A stretch of 47,849 nt of DNA from Phenylobacterium sp. (GCF_028290885.1 NZ_JAQGIZ010000014.1:1-47849), one strand, 5' to 3'; numbered from the stretch's first letter, positions 38,759 through 47,412 are shown. Notes: generated from the sequence alone by a model not told the origin. Program-made: numbers and translations.

Positions 38759-38968
38759 CTAAGCGATGATGTCGGGAGTCAGCTGGTCCTCGATGCGGGT
38801 GATCTCGTCCTTCAGCGCGAGTTTCTTGCGCTTCAGCCGGCCGATCAACAGCATGTCGGGGAGCGGCGATAGCGAGATCGCCTGCACCGCGGCGTCGAGG
38901 TCGGCGTGATCCTGCCGAAGCTCCACGAGCCTCGCCTGCAGTATCTCTTCGGACTGGTCGTCGTTCAT
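38759..38968 (-). CDS. DUF465 (YdcH-like) small protein
   Basis: A 69-residue helical-hairpin protein of the DUF465 family: LVELRQDHADLDAAVQAISL, a Pro-containing turn (SPLPDMLLIGRL) and the basic-acidic second helix KRKKLALKDEITRIEDQL. The family is common in Alphaproteobacteria and lacks a known biochemical role. The start is ATG 38968. Its last codons end on the convergent hairpin. It lies 14 bases beyond the TIGR02444 gene and may be the last member of the ubiX transcript. A second DUF465 gene is at 40158. Confidence 0.87.
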   Translation of the reverse strand: MNDDQSEEILQARLVELRQDHADLDAAVQAISLSPLPDMLLIGRLKRKKLALKDEITRIEDQLTPDIIA

Positions 38969-38982
38969 ACCTGAGTTCGATC

Positions 38983-39426
38983 CTAGCCGAGGGCGGCGGC
39001 GAGCGCAGCCAGGGCGTCGGCCGGCGCGGGCCTGCCCCAGGCGTTCGACGCGGCCTCCAGCGCGGCCAGGGCATGGGCGCCGCCCTGCGGCCCGGTCACC
39101 GCCTCCAGAGCCTCCATCAGGACCCGCTCGGCGCGAAGCTCAGCCGACTTCACGTCGTCGCGCAGGCCCTCGCGGTCGGCGTCCGCAACGCCGTCGAAGG
39201 CGGGCTTCAGCGCACGGCGCACGCTGCGCAGCGGCGAAAGCGCCAGGGCCTCCCAGCGCCGGGCGACGTCGGCGGCCTTCGCCAGCAGCGCGGGATCGGC
39301 CGCCTCCGCCCACACCGCCCAGAGCAGCAGCGAGGTGTTCTGGCCGTACTCGTCCTGCAGGGCGAGGCAGGCTTCCGGCACGCCGGCCTGCGCATAGGCT
39401 TCGAGCGTCCAGTCCCAGAGCGCCAT
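38983..39426 (-). CDS. TIGR02444/DUF2390 family protein
   Basis: A 147-residue protein of a conserved proteobacterial family of unknown function. The defining N-terminus is MALWDWTLEAYAQAGVPEAC, then LALQDEYGQNTSLLLWAVWA, followed by Ala-rich helices (WEALALSPLRSVRRALKPAF). ATG 39426 is preferred over an in-frame TTG three codons earlier, because GAGGACG precedes it and homologues start with this Met. It begins five bases after the ubiX stop, so the two are probably co-transcribed. There is no known functional link to prenyl-FMN synthesis. Confidence 0.85.
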   Translation of the reverse strand: MALWDWTLEAYAQAGVPEACLALQDEYGQNTSLLLWAVWAEAADPALLAKAADVARRWEALALSPLRSVRRALKPAFDGVADADREGLRDDVKSAELRAERVLMEALEAVTGPQGGAHALAALEAASNAWGRPAPADALAALAAALG

Positions 39427-39431
39427 CGTCC

Positions 39432-40031
39432 TCAAACCTCCGCCTTCAGCGGACCCACGTCCTGGCCCCAGCGCTTAACCGGCTTCCATGACAGGCCGAA
39501 GAGGTCGAGCGCGCGGCCGACCGACTGGTCGACCATGGCCTCCAGCGTGGCGGGCCGGGCGTAGAAGGCCGGCAGCGGCGGCGCGATCACCGCGCCCATC
39601 TCGGCGAGCCTCACCAGGGTGCGCAGGTGGCCCAGGTGCAGCGGCGTCTCGCGCACCATCAGGACCAGCGGCCTGCGCTCTTTCAGCACCACGTCGGCGG
39701 CCCGCGTCAGCAGGGACGAGGTGACCCCTGTGGCGATCTCGCTCATGGTCCTGACCGAGCAGGGCGCCACGATCATGCCGAGCGTCCTGAACGATCCCGA
39801 GGCGATCGCCGCGCCGATGTCGGAGACCTTGTGGACCACATCGGCCTTGGCGTTGACCTCCGCCGTGGACAGGTCGGTCTCCTGCGACAGCGTCAGGGCC
39901 GCGGCCTTGCTCATCACCAGATGGGTCTCGACGCCCAGCTCCCGGCAAGCGTCCAGCGCGCGCAGGCCGTAGACGATCCCGGAGGCCCCGGAGATGCCGA
40001 CCACAAGCCTTGGCGCCTCACTCTTCGGCAT
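39432..40031 (-). CDS. ubiX: Flavin prenyltransferase UbiX
   Basis: UbiX attaches a dimethylallyl group to FMN, making the prenyl-FMN cofactor of the UbiD decarboxylase in ubiquinone synthesis. The 199 residues show the flavin-binding VVGISGASGIVYGLRAL, HLVMSKAAALTLSQET, GSFRTLGMIVAPCSVRTMSE (family SGS/T-F and PCS motifs), ERRPLVLMVRETPLHLGHLR and PLPAFYARPATLEAMVD. ATG 40031 is the usual start. ubiD is not in the window. It heads a likely three-gene transcript with the TIGR02444 and DUF465 genes. Confidence 0.95.
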   Translation of the reverse strand: MPKSEAPRLVVGISGASGIVYGLRALDACRELGVETHLVMSKAAALTLSQETDLSTAEVNAKADVVHKVSDIGAAIASGSFRTLGMIVAPCSVRTMSEIATGVTSSLLTRAADVVLKERRPLVLMVRETPLHLGHLRTLVRLAEMGAVIAPPLPAFYARPATLEAMVDQSVGRALDLFGLSWKPVKRWGQDVGPLKAEV

Positions 40032-40157
40032 GTGCGGGGTCCTTCAACACCTGACCGGCCAGCTTCGCCTCAGCAGCCGGCTGCAAACATATGTGATCTG
40101 ACAGCCGCGCATAGCGGGTGTTCACTACGGCTTCCAACAGCAAGGAGGCCGCTCGTC

Positions 40158-40331
40158 ATGGCGTTGGAAGCCCGGATCCGTGAACTCGGATCTCGCCACC
40201 AGTCCCTCGAAGAAGCCATTCAAGACGAACTGCGCAGGCCCGCCGCCGACGACATCAGACTCAAGGAACTCAAGCGACAGAAGCTGAAGCTGAAGGAAGA
40301 GATGGAAGCCCTGCGCGGACAGCTGCACTAG
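40158..40331 (+). CDS. DUF465 (YdcH-like) small protein, second copy
   Basis: A 57-residue DUF465 protein: MALEARIRELGSRHQSLEEA, then IQDELRRPAADDIRLKELKR and QKLKLKEEMEALRGQL. The pattern of a first helix, a short turn and a basic second helix with KRQKLKLKEE matches the family closely. ATG 40158 follows a strong AAGGAGG ribosome site. It is divergent from ubiX (126 bases) and ends near a GC-rich hairpin shared with trcR. It is too short for many gene finders but well supported. Confidence 0.88.
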   Translation: MALEARIRELGSRHQSLEEAIQDELRRPAADDIRLKELKRQKLKLKEEMEALRGQLH

Positions 40332-40345
40332 GCTTCGACCACAAG

Positions 40346-40437
40346 ATCCCTCCCGTAACCGGGAGAGCAGAAGCCGGCGGCCCGCCGGTAAGGGTGGGGG
40401 AGCCTTATTGCAAGGCCTCTCCCACCCGCTTCTCTGT
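40346..40437. repeat. GC-rich palindromic element/bidirectional terminator
   Basis: Between the convergent DUF465 and DUF1013 genes lies a compound palindrome. Its best hairpin is GGGTGGGGGAG-CCTT-ATTGC-AAGG-C-CTCTCCCACCC (40392-40427), with one mismatch and a one-base bulge. A smaller GCCGGCGG-CCCGCCGGT hairpin precedes it. It is related in style to the other intergenic repeats but has no GANTC. Confidence 0.6.
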
Positions 40438-40445
40438 TCGGAATC

Positions 40446-41102
40446 CTAATCCTCGCCGTGCTCGTCCTCGAACGCCGGCGCGGGCTCATCGTCCTCGAGC
40501 ACGCCGGTTTCCGACGCGGGCATCAGCGTCGGACCCTCCGGCTCGACGATGCCGCGGCGCTTGTCGTCCTTGGCCTTCTTGTCGGCAGCCTTCCTCACCA
40601 CGGCGTCCAGTTCGAGCTGGGTGGAAAGGCCCAGCGTCACCGGGTCGACCGGCTTGATGTTGGCCGAGTTCCAGTGGGTGCGGTTACGCACCTGGTCGAT
40701 GGTCGCCTTGGTGGTGCCGAGGATGCGCGCCAACTGGGCGTCGGCGACCTCCGGGTGGTTGCGCAGGAACCAGGCGATGGCGTCGGGCCGGTCCTGGCGG
40801 CGCGATACGGGCGTGTAGCGGGGCGCCTTCTTCACCGGCTTCAGCAGCTCGGCGTGGCGGCTCTTCTGCGCCTTCATGCGGTACTTGGGATCGTTCTGGG
40901 CGGCGTCCAGCTCTTCGCGGCTGAGCTGGCCGTTGGCGATCGGATCGGCGCCGCGGATGTCGCGCGCCACCTCGCCGTCAGCGATACCCTTCACTTCCAG
41001 GGGGTGCAGGCCGCAGAAATCGGCGATCTGTTCGAAGGTCAGCGAGGTGTTGTCCACCAGCCAGACGGCGGTCGCCTTCGGCATCAGGATGTCAGTGGTC
41101 AT
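40446..41102 (-). CDS. trcR: DUF1013 transcriptional regulator TrcR
   Basis: A 218-residue DUF1013 protein. In Caulobacter the DUF1013 protein TrcR has been described as tracking with RNA polymerase and affecting the cell cycle. The sequence opens MTTDILMPKATAVWLVDNTS, followed by LTFEQIADFCGLHPLEVKGI (a helix-turn-helix-like unit). A central HAELLKPVKKAPRYTPVSRR and DAIAWFLRNHPEVADAQLAR, then GTTKATIDQVRNRTHWN (a second helix-turn-helix), come next, and an acidic tail ends EDEHGED. ATG 41102 is chosen; M7 (41084) is possible. The equivalence to TrcR is inferred from domain and length. Confidence 0.85.
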   Translation of the reverse strand: MTTDILMPKATAVWLVDNTSLTFEQIADFCGLHPLEVKGIADGEVARDIRGADPIANGQLSREELDAAQNDPKYRMKAQKSRHAELLKPVKKAPRYTPVSRRQDRPDAIAWFLRNHPEVADAQLARILGTTKATIDQVRNRTHWNSANIKPVDPVTLGLSTQLELDAVVRKAADKKAKDDKRRGIVEPEGPTLMPASETGVLEDDEPAPAFEDEHGED

Positions 41103-41229
41103 ATCGGTTTTCCGTGCGTCGGAAATGAAGGCGCCCGGCCTTTCGGCCGGGCGGTGTGATCCGATGCTATAGGCCGGTTCAGCAAATGAGGAAACGGGAT
41201 TGTATGGCGCGGGCGCGGAGGCCGCCCGG

Positions 41230-43035
41230 TCAGTTCCCGAAAATCCACCCCGGCGTCAGCGTCGAGAGCTGCACGGCGACCAGGATCATCTGGTTGCCGG
41301 CGCCGAAGTCGATCACCGTGTCGGCGGCCACCTGGCTCACGGTGAAGGTGGTGCCGGGGTCGAGCATCACCCGGTCGCCTTCGGCGAGGTGGAAGTCCAG
41401 AACCCGGTCGATGCCGGCCTCCTGCGAGGTGTGGAACAGGTCCGCCCCGGCCCCGCCGCTCTCGGTGTCGTTCCCGCGGTCGCCGGACACGAAGTCGTCG
41501 CCGGCCCCGCCGGTGAGCAGGTCGTCCCCCTGGCCGCCGCGCACCTGATCGTTGCCGTCGCCGCCATCGAGGGTGTCGTTCCCGAGGTTGCCCCAGACGA
41601 CATCCGAGCCCGCGTCGCCATACAGCGCGTCGCCGTCCTTGCCGCCGACCACCCAGTCGTCCCCGCCGTTCCCATGGGCGAGATCGGCGCCGGCGTTGCC
41701 GTTGATGTCGTCGAAGGCCGAGCCGCCGGAGATGGTGTCGTTACCGTCCTCGCCGCGCAGGTAGCTGGTCCCGGCCCCGCCATCGATGACGTCGTTCCCG
41801 GGGCCCGCCATGATGGTGTCGGCGCCGGCGTTGCCCGCCAGGGAATTGCTGAGCGCATTGCCGGTCATGGAATCGGCGCCGGAGCCGCCGATGGCGTTCT
41901 CGATGTCCGCGCCCTTGGCGATCGCCACGTCGCCGGTCAGGCCGCCGACGCTGGAGAAGAAGCCCTGCCGCAGGTCGATGGTCTGGGTGGAGCCGTAGCC
42001 GGAGAAGTCCAGCGTGTCATTGCCGCCGGCGTCCCACACCGCAAACACCGCCTTCGAGGAACCGGAGGTCAACGCGTACCAGGGTTCCCCGGCGTTGGAG
42101 TTGAAGCCGTAGACCGTGTCCCCGGTGCGGGTCGCCATGTTGGCGCCGTACTCGAGCTGGGCGGCGGCGATGTCGTCCAGCAGGGGCGCCGCCGAATAGA
42201 CGCCGCCGTCGTTGCCGCCGGTGTTGGCCTCGTTGAAGTAGCTCATCACCGTGTACTGGCGGGAGTCTTCGAAGTAGCTGGCGTCGGCCGCGTAGGTGAT
42301 CGTGACGCCGGTCCCGGCGTTGTAGTCAGAGGGGTGGTCAAGGCCGATGGCGTGGCCGAGCTCGTGGACCAGCACCTGGCCGCCATAGTTCCCGACGGTA
42401 GGATTGGCGTTGTAGCCGAGCGTGGAGTTGATCCAGACGTCACCCGCCGCGGCCACGAAGCTGGTGCTGCCCGGAAACTCGCCGAAGGCCGCGGCGCCGC
42501 CGACGCCTGTGGTGTAGTCGCCCAGCAGGATGGTGGCGCTGTCGGAATAGGCGCCCTCGCCGGAATCGCCGGACCCCACGCGCACAAAGTGGATGTTGGC
42601 GACGTCGGACCAGGCTCGAAAGGCGAGCTCCGCCTCGTCGATCTGGGCGGTGTTGAAACGCTGGAACCCGCCGGCGTCGTCGGGCATCTGGGCCGGCGCA
42701 TTGGCCCGGTAAGCGTAGGTCACGGTGAAGCCGGCGCCGAGCGCCTGGGACCATCCGGGTTCGCCGCGGATGATCTGACTGGCCGCCTGATCGATGGTGT
42801 AGCTCTGCTTGCCGTTATCGGCGACGCCGGCGCGGGCGTCGGCGTTCAGGAAGGCCTGAGCCGCGCCGAGATCGTAGGCCGCCGGCACGACCAGGTGCGG
42901 ATCTTCGACGACGTGGACCTGCCCCATGCAGAGCGGGCAGGTGCAGCCGGCCGGATGCCCCGCGTTCGCGACCAGGTCGAACGGGTTGGCCGCCAGGTTC
43001 GCCGGGTCGGGGGAGATGGAGGAGTCGGGCGGCAT
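41230..43035 (-). CDS. Serralysin-type (M10) metalloprotease with RTX repeats
   Basis: A 601-residue extracellular zinc protease. The N-terminal catalytic domain has VLVHELGHAIGLDHPSDY with HExxHxxGxxH at 224-234 and the Met-turn VMSYFNE (Met264). The C-terminal half carries tandem glycine/aspartate calcium-binding RTX nonapeptides (roughly 385-520; GGDDW, GNLGNDTLDGGDGND, GGAGDDF and others) forming a beta-roll. There is no Sec signal; RTX proteases leave by type I secretion using a C-terminal signal. No ABC/HlyD/TolC exporter genes are adjacent. The short N-terminal segment contains HPAGCTCPLCMG (cysteines 31, 33, 36), unusual for a secreted RTX protein. The M10C-type peptidase serralysin C domain spans about 250-600. 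Confidence 0.93.
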   Translation of the reverse strand: MPPDSSISPDPANLAANPFDLVANAGHPAGCTCPLCMGQVHVVEDPHLVVPAAYDLGAAQAFLNADARAGVADNGKQSYTIDQAASQIIRGEPGWSQALGAGFTVTYAYRANAPAQMPDDAGGFQRFNTAQIDEAELAFRAWSDVANIHFVRVGSGDSGEGAYSDSATILLGDYTTGVGGAAAFGEFPGSTSFVAAAGDVWINSTLGYNANPTVGNYGGQVLVHELGHAIGLDHPSDYNAGTGVTITYAADASYFEDSRQYTVMSYFNEANTGGNDGGVYSAAPLLDDIAAAQLEYGANMATRTGDTVYGFNSNAGEPWYALTSGSSKAVFAVWDAGGNDTLDFSGYGSTQTIDLRQGFFSSVGGLTGDVAIAKGADIENAIGGSGADSMTGNALSNSLAGNAGADTIMAGPGNDVIDGGAGTSYLRGEDGNDTISGGSAFDDINGNAGADLAHGNGGDDWVVGGKDGDALYGDAGSDVVWGNLGNDTLDGGDGNDQVRGGQGDDLLTGGAGDDFVSGDRGNDTESGGAGADLFHTSQEAGIDRVLDFHLAEGDRVMLDPGTTFTVSQVAADTVIDFGAGNQMILVAVQLSTLTPGWIFGN

Positions 43036-43128
43036 CGTCGCATCCGTACCAGATCCATCCCTTTCAAATCGTTACAGGAATGGCGGAGAGCGAACAACGA
43101 TCGGAATTGGGCCCACCGCGCACGCCGT

Positions 43129-43881
43129 TCAGGCCGCGGACGCCGCCCCATAGGCCGCCACCCCGGCAAAGCCCATCAGGGCCTCGGCGTCGAGCGGGGC
43201 GGCGCTTTTGATGTCGTTGTCGAAGTAGGCGAACACATCCAGGCCCTGTCGCCGCCAGCCCTTGAGCCGCGCGGCCCAGTCGGCCAGCTCGGCCGGCGGA
43301 TAGCGCCCGCGGTAGCGTCCGCCCGGCCCGTGGCCGCGCACGTAGACGAAGGACGCGGTGACCTCCCATGGCGAGGGCGCGGAATGATGGTCGGAGATGC
43401 ACAGCGCCGCGTCGTGGTCAGCGAGGATCGCGAACACCGCAGGCGCATACCAGGACGGATGCCGGAACTCGACGGTGCAGCGCCGACCCTTCGGCAGAAG
43501 GTCGAGGAAGCGCGCCAGCCGCGCGTCGTCGCGATGGAGCATCGGCGGCAGCTGCACCAGGGCGGGGCCGAGCTTGGCCCCCAGCGGCGCCATGCGGCCG
43601 AACACCAGCTCGACGCTGTCTTCGCAGTCGTTCAGCTTCTTGTTGTGGGTGATGAAGCGGCTGACCTTCCAGGCGAACAGGAAGCCGGCCGGCGCGCGCC
43701 GCGCCCAGCCCTCGACCGTTGCCCCCGATGGCAGGCGGTAGAAGCTGGCGTTGATCTCGGCGGTGTCGAAGCGGGTGGCGTAGTATTCCAGCCGCTCGCG
43801 GTCCCGGGTCCCCGGCGGATAGAAGGGGCCGGTCCAGTCCTTGTAGGTCCAGCCCGAGCAGCCGATGCGCAACGCGCCCAT
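43129..43881 (-). CDS. DUF72 (YecE-like) family protein
   Basis: A 250-residue TIM-barrel-like protein of the DUF72 family, whose function is unknown. The motifs seen are LRIGCSGWTYKDWTGPFYPP at the start, RFDTAEINASFYRLPS, FAWKVSRFITHNKKL, LGPALVQLPPMLHRD, CTVEFRHPSWYAP and the C-terminal VFAYFDNDIKSAAPLDAEAL. ATG 43881 begins the usual family N-terminus. It lies between the protease gene (93 bases) and ribB (32 bases) on the same strand. It could be part of a longer transcript from the ribB side, but nothing links it functionally. Confidence 0.9.
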   Translation of the reverse strand: MGALRIGCSGWTYKDWTGPFYPPGTRDRERLEYYATRFDTAEINASFYRLPSGATVEGWARRAPAGFLFAWKVSRFITHNKKLNDCEDSVELVFGRMAPLGAKLGPALVQLPPMLHRDDARLARFLDLLPKGRRCTVEFRHPSWYAPAVFAILADHDAALCISDHHSAPSPWEVTASFVYVRGHGPGGRYRGRYPPAELADWAARLKGWRRQGLDVFAYFDNDIKSAAPLDAEALMGFAGVAAYGAASAA

Positions 43882-43913
43882 GGCTGGCGGAATGCGGCGA
43901 GGCCGCCGGCGGT

Positions 43914-45062
43914 TCAGTCCAGCGGCACGCGCCCGACGATCTTCAGGCCGTAGCCGGCCGAGCCGGGCAGGACGGTCTTGGACGAGGTGAGCAGCAGCAT
44001 GTCGCGGACCCCGAGGTCGAGCAGGATCTGCGCGCCGATGCCGTAGTCGCGCAGGATATTCTCCGAGTGGCTCGCCTGCGGCTGGCCGTAGCGTTCCGAC
44101 AGCCAGTGGGGGTTGCTATCGCGGATGAACACCGCCACCGCCGCCCCGTCGTAGTCGGCGAGCGCCTTCAGGGCCTTGGGCACGTACTCGCGGCGGGCCT
44201 CGATGGCGCCCAGCATGTCGGTGGCGAGGTCCACCCGATGCATGCGCACCAGGGTCGGCTTTTCGGCCTCGATCCGGCCCTTCGTCAGCACCACGTGCTC
44301 GGTCTGGTCGATGGAGTTGCGATAGATCACCATCCGGAAGCGGCCGCCGTAGGTGCTGTCGAACGGGATCTCCAGCACGCGCTCGACTTGGCGCTCGGTG
44401 CGTCGGCGGTAGGCGATCAGGTCGGCGATCGTGCCGATCTTCAGGCCGTGCAACTGAGCGAAGGCGACCAGGTCCGGCAGCCGCGCCATCGAGCCGTCGT
44501 CCTTCATGATCTCGCAGATCACCCCGGCCGGGTTCAGGCCCGCCATTCGGGAGATGTCGACCGCGGCCTCGGTATGGCCGGCGCGGACCAGCACCCCGCC
44601 GTCCCTGGCGACCAGGGGGAAGACATGGCCCGGCGAGACGATGTCGTCGGGGCCCTTGGTGGGGTCGACCGCGACCGCGATGGTGTGGGCCCGGTCGTGG
44701 GCGGAGATGCCGGTGGTCACCCCCTCGCGGGCCTCGATGGAGACGGTGAAGGCGGTGCCGTGGCCGGACTGGTTGTCGCTGGCCATTGGCGGCAGGCGAA
44801 GCTGGCGGGAGCGCTCTGCGGTGATCGACAGGCAGATCAGGCCGCGGGCGTGCTTGGCCATGAAGTTGATCTGCTCCGGCGTGGCGAACTGCGCCGGGAT
44901 GATCACGTCGCCTTCGTTCTCCCGGTCCTCGGCGTCCACCAGGATGTAGGGCCGCCCGTTGCGGGCATCCTCCAGGATGTCTTCGATCGGCGAGATCGCC
45001 GAGGTGAAGGTGTCGTCTTCGGAGGCGTGGCCGCCGGGCGGGACGAGGTAGGGGCGTTTCAT
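43914..45062 (-). CDS. ribB: 3,4-dihydroxy-2-butanone-4-phosphate synthase with zinc-less GCHII-like domain
   Basis: A 382-residue RibBA-like protein. The N-terminal domain makes the four-carbon unit of riboflavin from ribulose-5-phosphate: ILVDAEDRENEGDVIIPAQF with catalytic acids, the LICLSIT strand, DIVSPGHVFPL and VRAGHTEAAVDISRMAG are all present. The C-terminal part aligns in shape with GTP cyclohydrolase II (YGGRFRMVIYRNSIDQTEHV). However, the zinc-binding cysteine cluster and flanking catalytic residues are replaced (RMHRVDLATDMLGAIEARRE); the whole protein has only two cysteines, both in the first domain. GCHII activity is therefore unlikely and another enzyme should supply it. ATG 45062 overlaps the FMN reductase stop by four bases. 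Confidence 0.92.
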   Translation of the reverse strand: MKRPYLVPPGGHASEDDTFTSAISPIEDILEDARNGRPYILVDAEDRENEGDVIIPAQFATPEQINFMAKHARGLICLSITAERSRQLRLPPMASDNQSGHGTAFTVSIEAREGVTTGISAHDRAHTIAVAVDPTKGPDDIVSPGHVFPLVARDGGVLVRAGHTEAAVDISRMAGLNPAGVICEIMKDDGSMARLPDLVAFAQLHGLKIGTIADLIAYRRRTERQVERVLEIPFDSTYGGRFRMVIYRNSIDQTEHVVLTKGRIEAEKPTLVRMHRVDLATDMLGAIEARREYVPKALKALADYDGAAVAVFIRDSNPHWLSERYGQPQASHSENILRDYGIGAQILLDLGVRDMLLLTSSKTVLPGSAGYGLKIVGRVPLD

Positions 45063-45658
45063 GAGCCGGCCTTCCGCGCTTGGGCGCGTCGCATCTGGGC
45101 GAAGTCCATCACCTGGTCGGCCACCGTGGCGATCTGCCAGTCGTCCTTGGCCTCGCGGCACTCGCCCACCGCGTCGAACAGGTTTGCAGCGTTGAGCGCG
45201 GCGCCAAAGGGCGTCGGCCAGCCGCGCATGGCATGTATGATCGAGCGCACCGCCATCAAGGTCGTGCCGCCCGCCTGGGCCCCGTCCGCGGTGATGATGA
45301 TCCCCACGGGCTTGCCGTCGAAATAGGGCCGTTGGTCGTTGCGGGTCAGCTCCAGCGTGTCCAGCGCGTTCTTCACCACGCCGGAAAGCGAGCCGTGGTA
45401 GCCGGGCGTCGCCAGGATGATCCCGTCGGCCTCGCGGACCGCCTGGGCCAGCTCGGCCTGTCCGAGGCTGGGCCCCGCGGGACCCGGGTTGAAGTGCGGC
45501 AGCCGCTCCAGGAACTCGCCGCCGAACATCCTGGTCCGCGCACCGGCCGCCTCCGCCCGGCGCAGCGCCAGCGCCAGCGCCCGCTCGGTGGCGGAGCCGG
45601 CCCGCGGGGTGCCGCCGACCCCGACAATAAGGGGGCCCACGATGGACGGTCCGCTCAT
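45059..45658 (-). CDS. NAD(P)H-dependent FMN reductase
   Basis: A 199-residue flavodoxin-like reductase. It shows LIVGVGGTPRAGSATERALA (phosphate loop), EADGIILATPGYHGSLSGVV with NALDTLELTR after it, the GKPVGIIITADGAQAGGTTL strand-loop and a C-terminal helix. It should reduce FMN or a quinone-like compound with NAD(P)H. It is the middle gene of a tightly overlapped trio: its ATG overlaps the acyl-CoA synthetase stop and its stop overlaps ribB, each by four bases. A flavin reductase beside a riboflavin-synthesis gene makes functional sense, though the physiological acceptor is unknown. Confidence 0.88.
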   Translation of the reverse strand: MSGPSIVGPLIVGVGGTPRAGSATERALALALRRAEAAGARTRMFGGEFLERLPHFNPGPAGPSLGQAELAQAVREADGIILATPGYHGSLSGVVKNALDTLELTRNDQRPYFDGKPVGIIITADGAQAGGTTLMAVRSIIHAMRGWPTPFGAALNAANLFDAVGECREAKDDWQIATVADQVMDFAQMRRAQARKAGS

Positions 45659-47412
45659 GCGGTCTCGGTGTCGGTTGCGAACACCTTCTTGAGCTCGCTC
45701 TTGAGGATCTTGCCGTTGGCGTTGCGCGGCAGGGTCTCGGGCCAGAAGGCGACCTTAACCGGCGCCTTGAACGCCGCCAGCCGCGCCCGGACGAAGGCGC
45801 GCAGTTCGCTCTCGGTCGCCACGCCGCCGGGCTTCAGGTGCACCACCGCAGCGGGCTCCTCCCCCAGGGTCTTGTGCGGGATGCCGACGATGGCGGCGTC
45901 CATCACCGCAGGGTGGTCGTACAGCACGTTCTCCACCTCCACGCAGTAGATGTTCTCGCCGCCGCGGATCAGCATGTCCTTGGCCCGGTCGATTATGAAG
46001 AGGAAGCCCTCCTCGTCCAGTCGCGCCAGGTCGCCGGTGCGCAGCCAGCCGTCGACGAAGGTCTCGGCGGTGGCCTCCGGCTTGTTCCAATAGCCCTTCA
46101 CCACCTGCGGTCCCTTGACCCACAGCTCGCCCACCGCGCCGGTCGCAAGGATGGTCTTGCCGTCGGCCGGATCGCGGATCTGCATCTCGCCGACCGGGGC
46201 GGCGGGACCGGCGCTGTCGGGGCGGTTCTCGTAGTCCTTGCCGAGGTGCGAGGTGAAGGTGGCGGTGGTCTCGGTCATCCCCCAGCCGTTGCCGGGCGCG
46301 GAGCCCGGGAAGGTTTCCCCGATCCGCCGCACCAGCTCCGGCGCCGAGGGCGCGCCGCCATAGGTCACCGCGACCAGGGACGTGAGGTCGTACTTGGCGC
46401 GCGCCGGATGCTCAATCAGCTGCCAGGCGATGGTCGGCACGCCGCCGGTGGAGCTGACCTTCTCGCGCTCGATCAGCCGCATGGCGGGCTCCGCGTCCCA
46501 GCGCCGCATCAGCACGATCTTGCCCCCGGCGTTCATCGTGGGCCCCAGCGTCGCCGAAAGCCCGGTGGCGTGGAAGAACGGCACCACCAGGAGGGTGACC
46601 CGCTGCGGGAGCTTATGCGGATCGGTCTCCGGCAGCGGCTGGCCGGCGCGCAGGAAGTTGCGCACCGCCGAGATGCCGCCGGCCCCGATGTTGGAGGTCA
46701 TATTTCGATGGGTGCCCAGCGCGCCCTTCGGCTTTCCCGTGGTGCCGGAGGTGTAGAGGATGGTGGCGTCGTCCTCGGGGCCCAGCTCGACGTCCGGCAG
46801 GGGCAGGTCGCGCAGGTTCTTCCAACCGTTGACCGGGCCGACGACGTCCTCCAGCCGCGAGATCTTCGGATGCGGCGCGGCGTCGGTGAGCCTGGAGACA
46901 TAGACCTTCTGCAGGGCGCTCAGGCTGTCGAGGTAATCGGCGATCCGCCCCAAGCGCTCGTCGTCGACGATGGCGACCTTGGCGCCGGAATCGGCCAGGC
47001 CGTACTCCAGCTCCGGGCCGGTCCACCAGGCGTTCAGCGGTGTGACGATGGCGCCGAGCAGGACGCCGGCGAAGAAGGCGACCGGCCATTCCGGCAGGTT
47101 GCGCATGATCACCGCGACGCGGTCGCCCTTCCCAACGCCATCGGCCTGCAGCTGGCGGGCCAGCGCCAGGGTGGCGCGGGCGAAGGCCTCGTAGGTGGCG
47201 CGGTCGGCCTCGCAGACCAGGAACTCACGGTCCGGGAATCCGCGGGCGTTCAGGAACACGTCGCGCAGGGTCGGCGGGGCGTTCTTCCAGACCTTGGTCA
47301 TGATCCCGCGGATCGGGATCTCCTCGATCTCAAGCCGCTCGCCCGGCGCCGTGAGGCGCGCGTGCGCTTCGGCGATGGACATCACGGGCCAGGCGGGGTC
47401 AGTCACGCTCAC
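45655..47412 (-). CDS. Class I adenylate-forming enzyme (acyl-CoA synthetase)
   Basis: A 585-residue AMP-dependent ligase that should activate a carboxylic acid with ATP and CoA. Motifs: P-loop ATILYTSGTTGKPKGALGTH, A5-type GWGMTETTATF, the hinge LRTGDLARLDEEGFLFIIDR, KDMLIRGGENIYCVEVENVL and the C-terminal catalytic Lys in RNANGKILKSEL. Substrate cannot be told; the family covers medium/long-chain fatty and aromatic acids. The start is GTG 47412 with GGAG upstream. It is followed by FMN reductase and ribB with overlaps. An acyl-CoA dehydrogenase lies 93 bases upstream on the same strand, consistent with fatty-acid or xenobiotic acid degradation. Confidence 0.93.
   Translation of the reverse strand: MSVTDPAWPVMSIAEAHARLTAPGERLEIEEIPIRGIMTKVWKNAPPTLRDVFLNARGFPDREFLVCEADRATYEAFARATLALARQLQADGVGKGDRVAVIMRNLPEWPVAFFAGVLLGAIVTPLNAWWTGPELEYGLADSGAKVAIVDDERLGRIADYLDSLSALQKVYVSRLTDAAPHPKISRLEDVVGPVNGWKNLRDLPLPDVELGPEDDATILYTSGTTGKPKGALGTHRNMTSNIGAGGISAVRNFLRAGQPLPETDPHKLPQRVTLLVVPFFHATGLSATLGPTMNAGGKIVLMRRWDAEPAMRLIEREKVSSTGGVPTIAWQLIEHPARAKYDLTSLVAVTYGGAPSAPELVRRIGETFPGSAPGNGWGMTETTATFTSHLGKDYENRPDSAGPAAPVGEMQIRDPADGKTILATGAVGELWVKGPQVVKGYWNKPEATAETFVDGWLRTGDLARLDEEGFLFIIDRAKDMLIRGGENIYCVEVENVLYDHPAVMDAAIVGIPHKTLGEEPAAVVHLKPGGVATESELRAFVRARLAAFKAPVKVAFWPETLPRNANGKILKSELKKVFATDTETA

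Noticed and set aside
41450-41850. Tandem DNA repeats
   Set aside because: These are codon-level echoes of the RTX calcium-binding nonapeptides, not an independent repeat.
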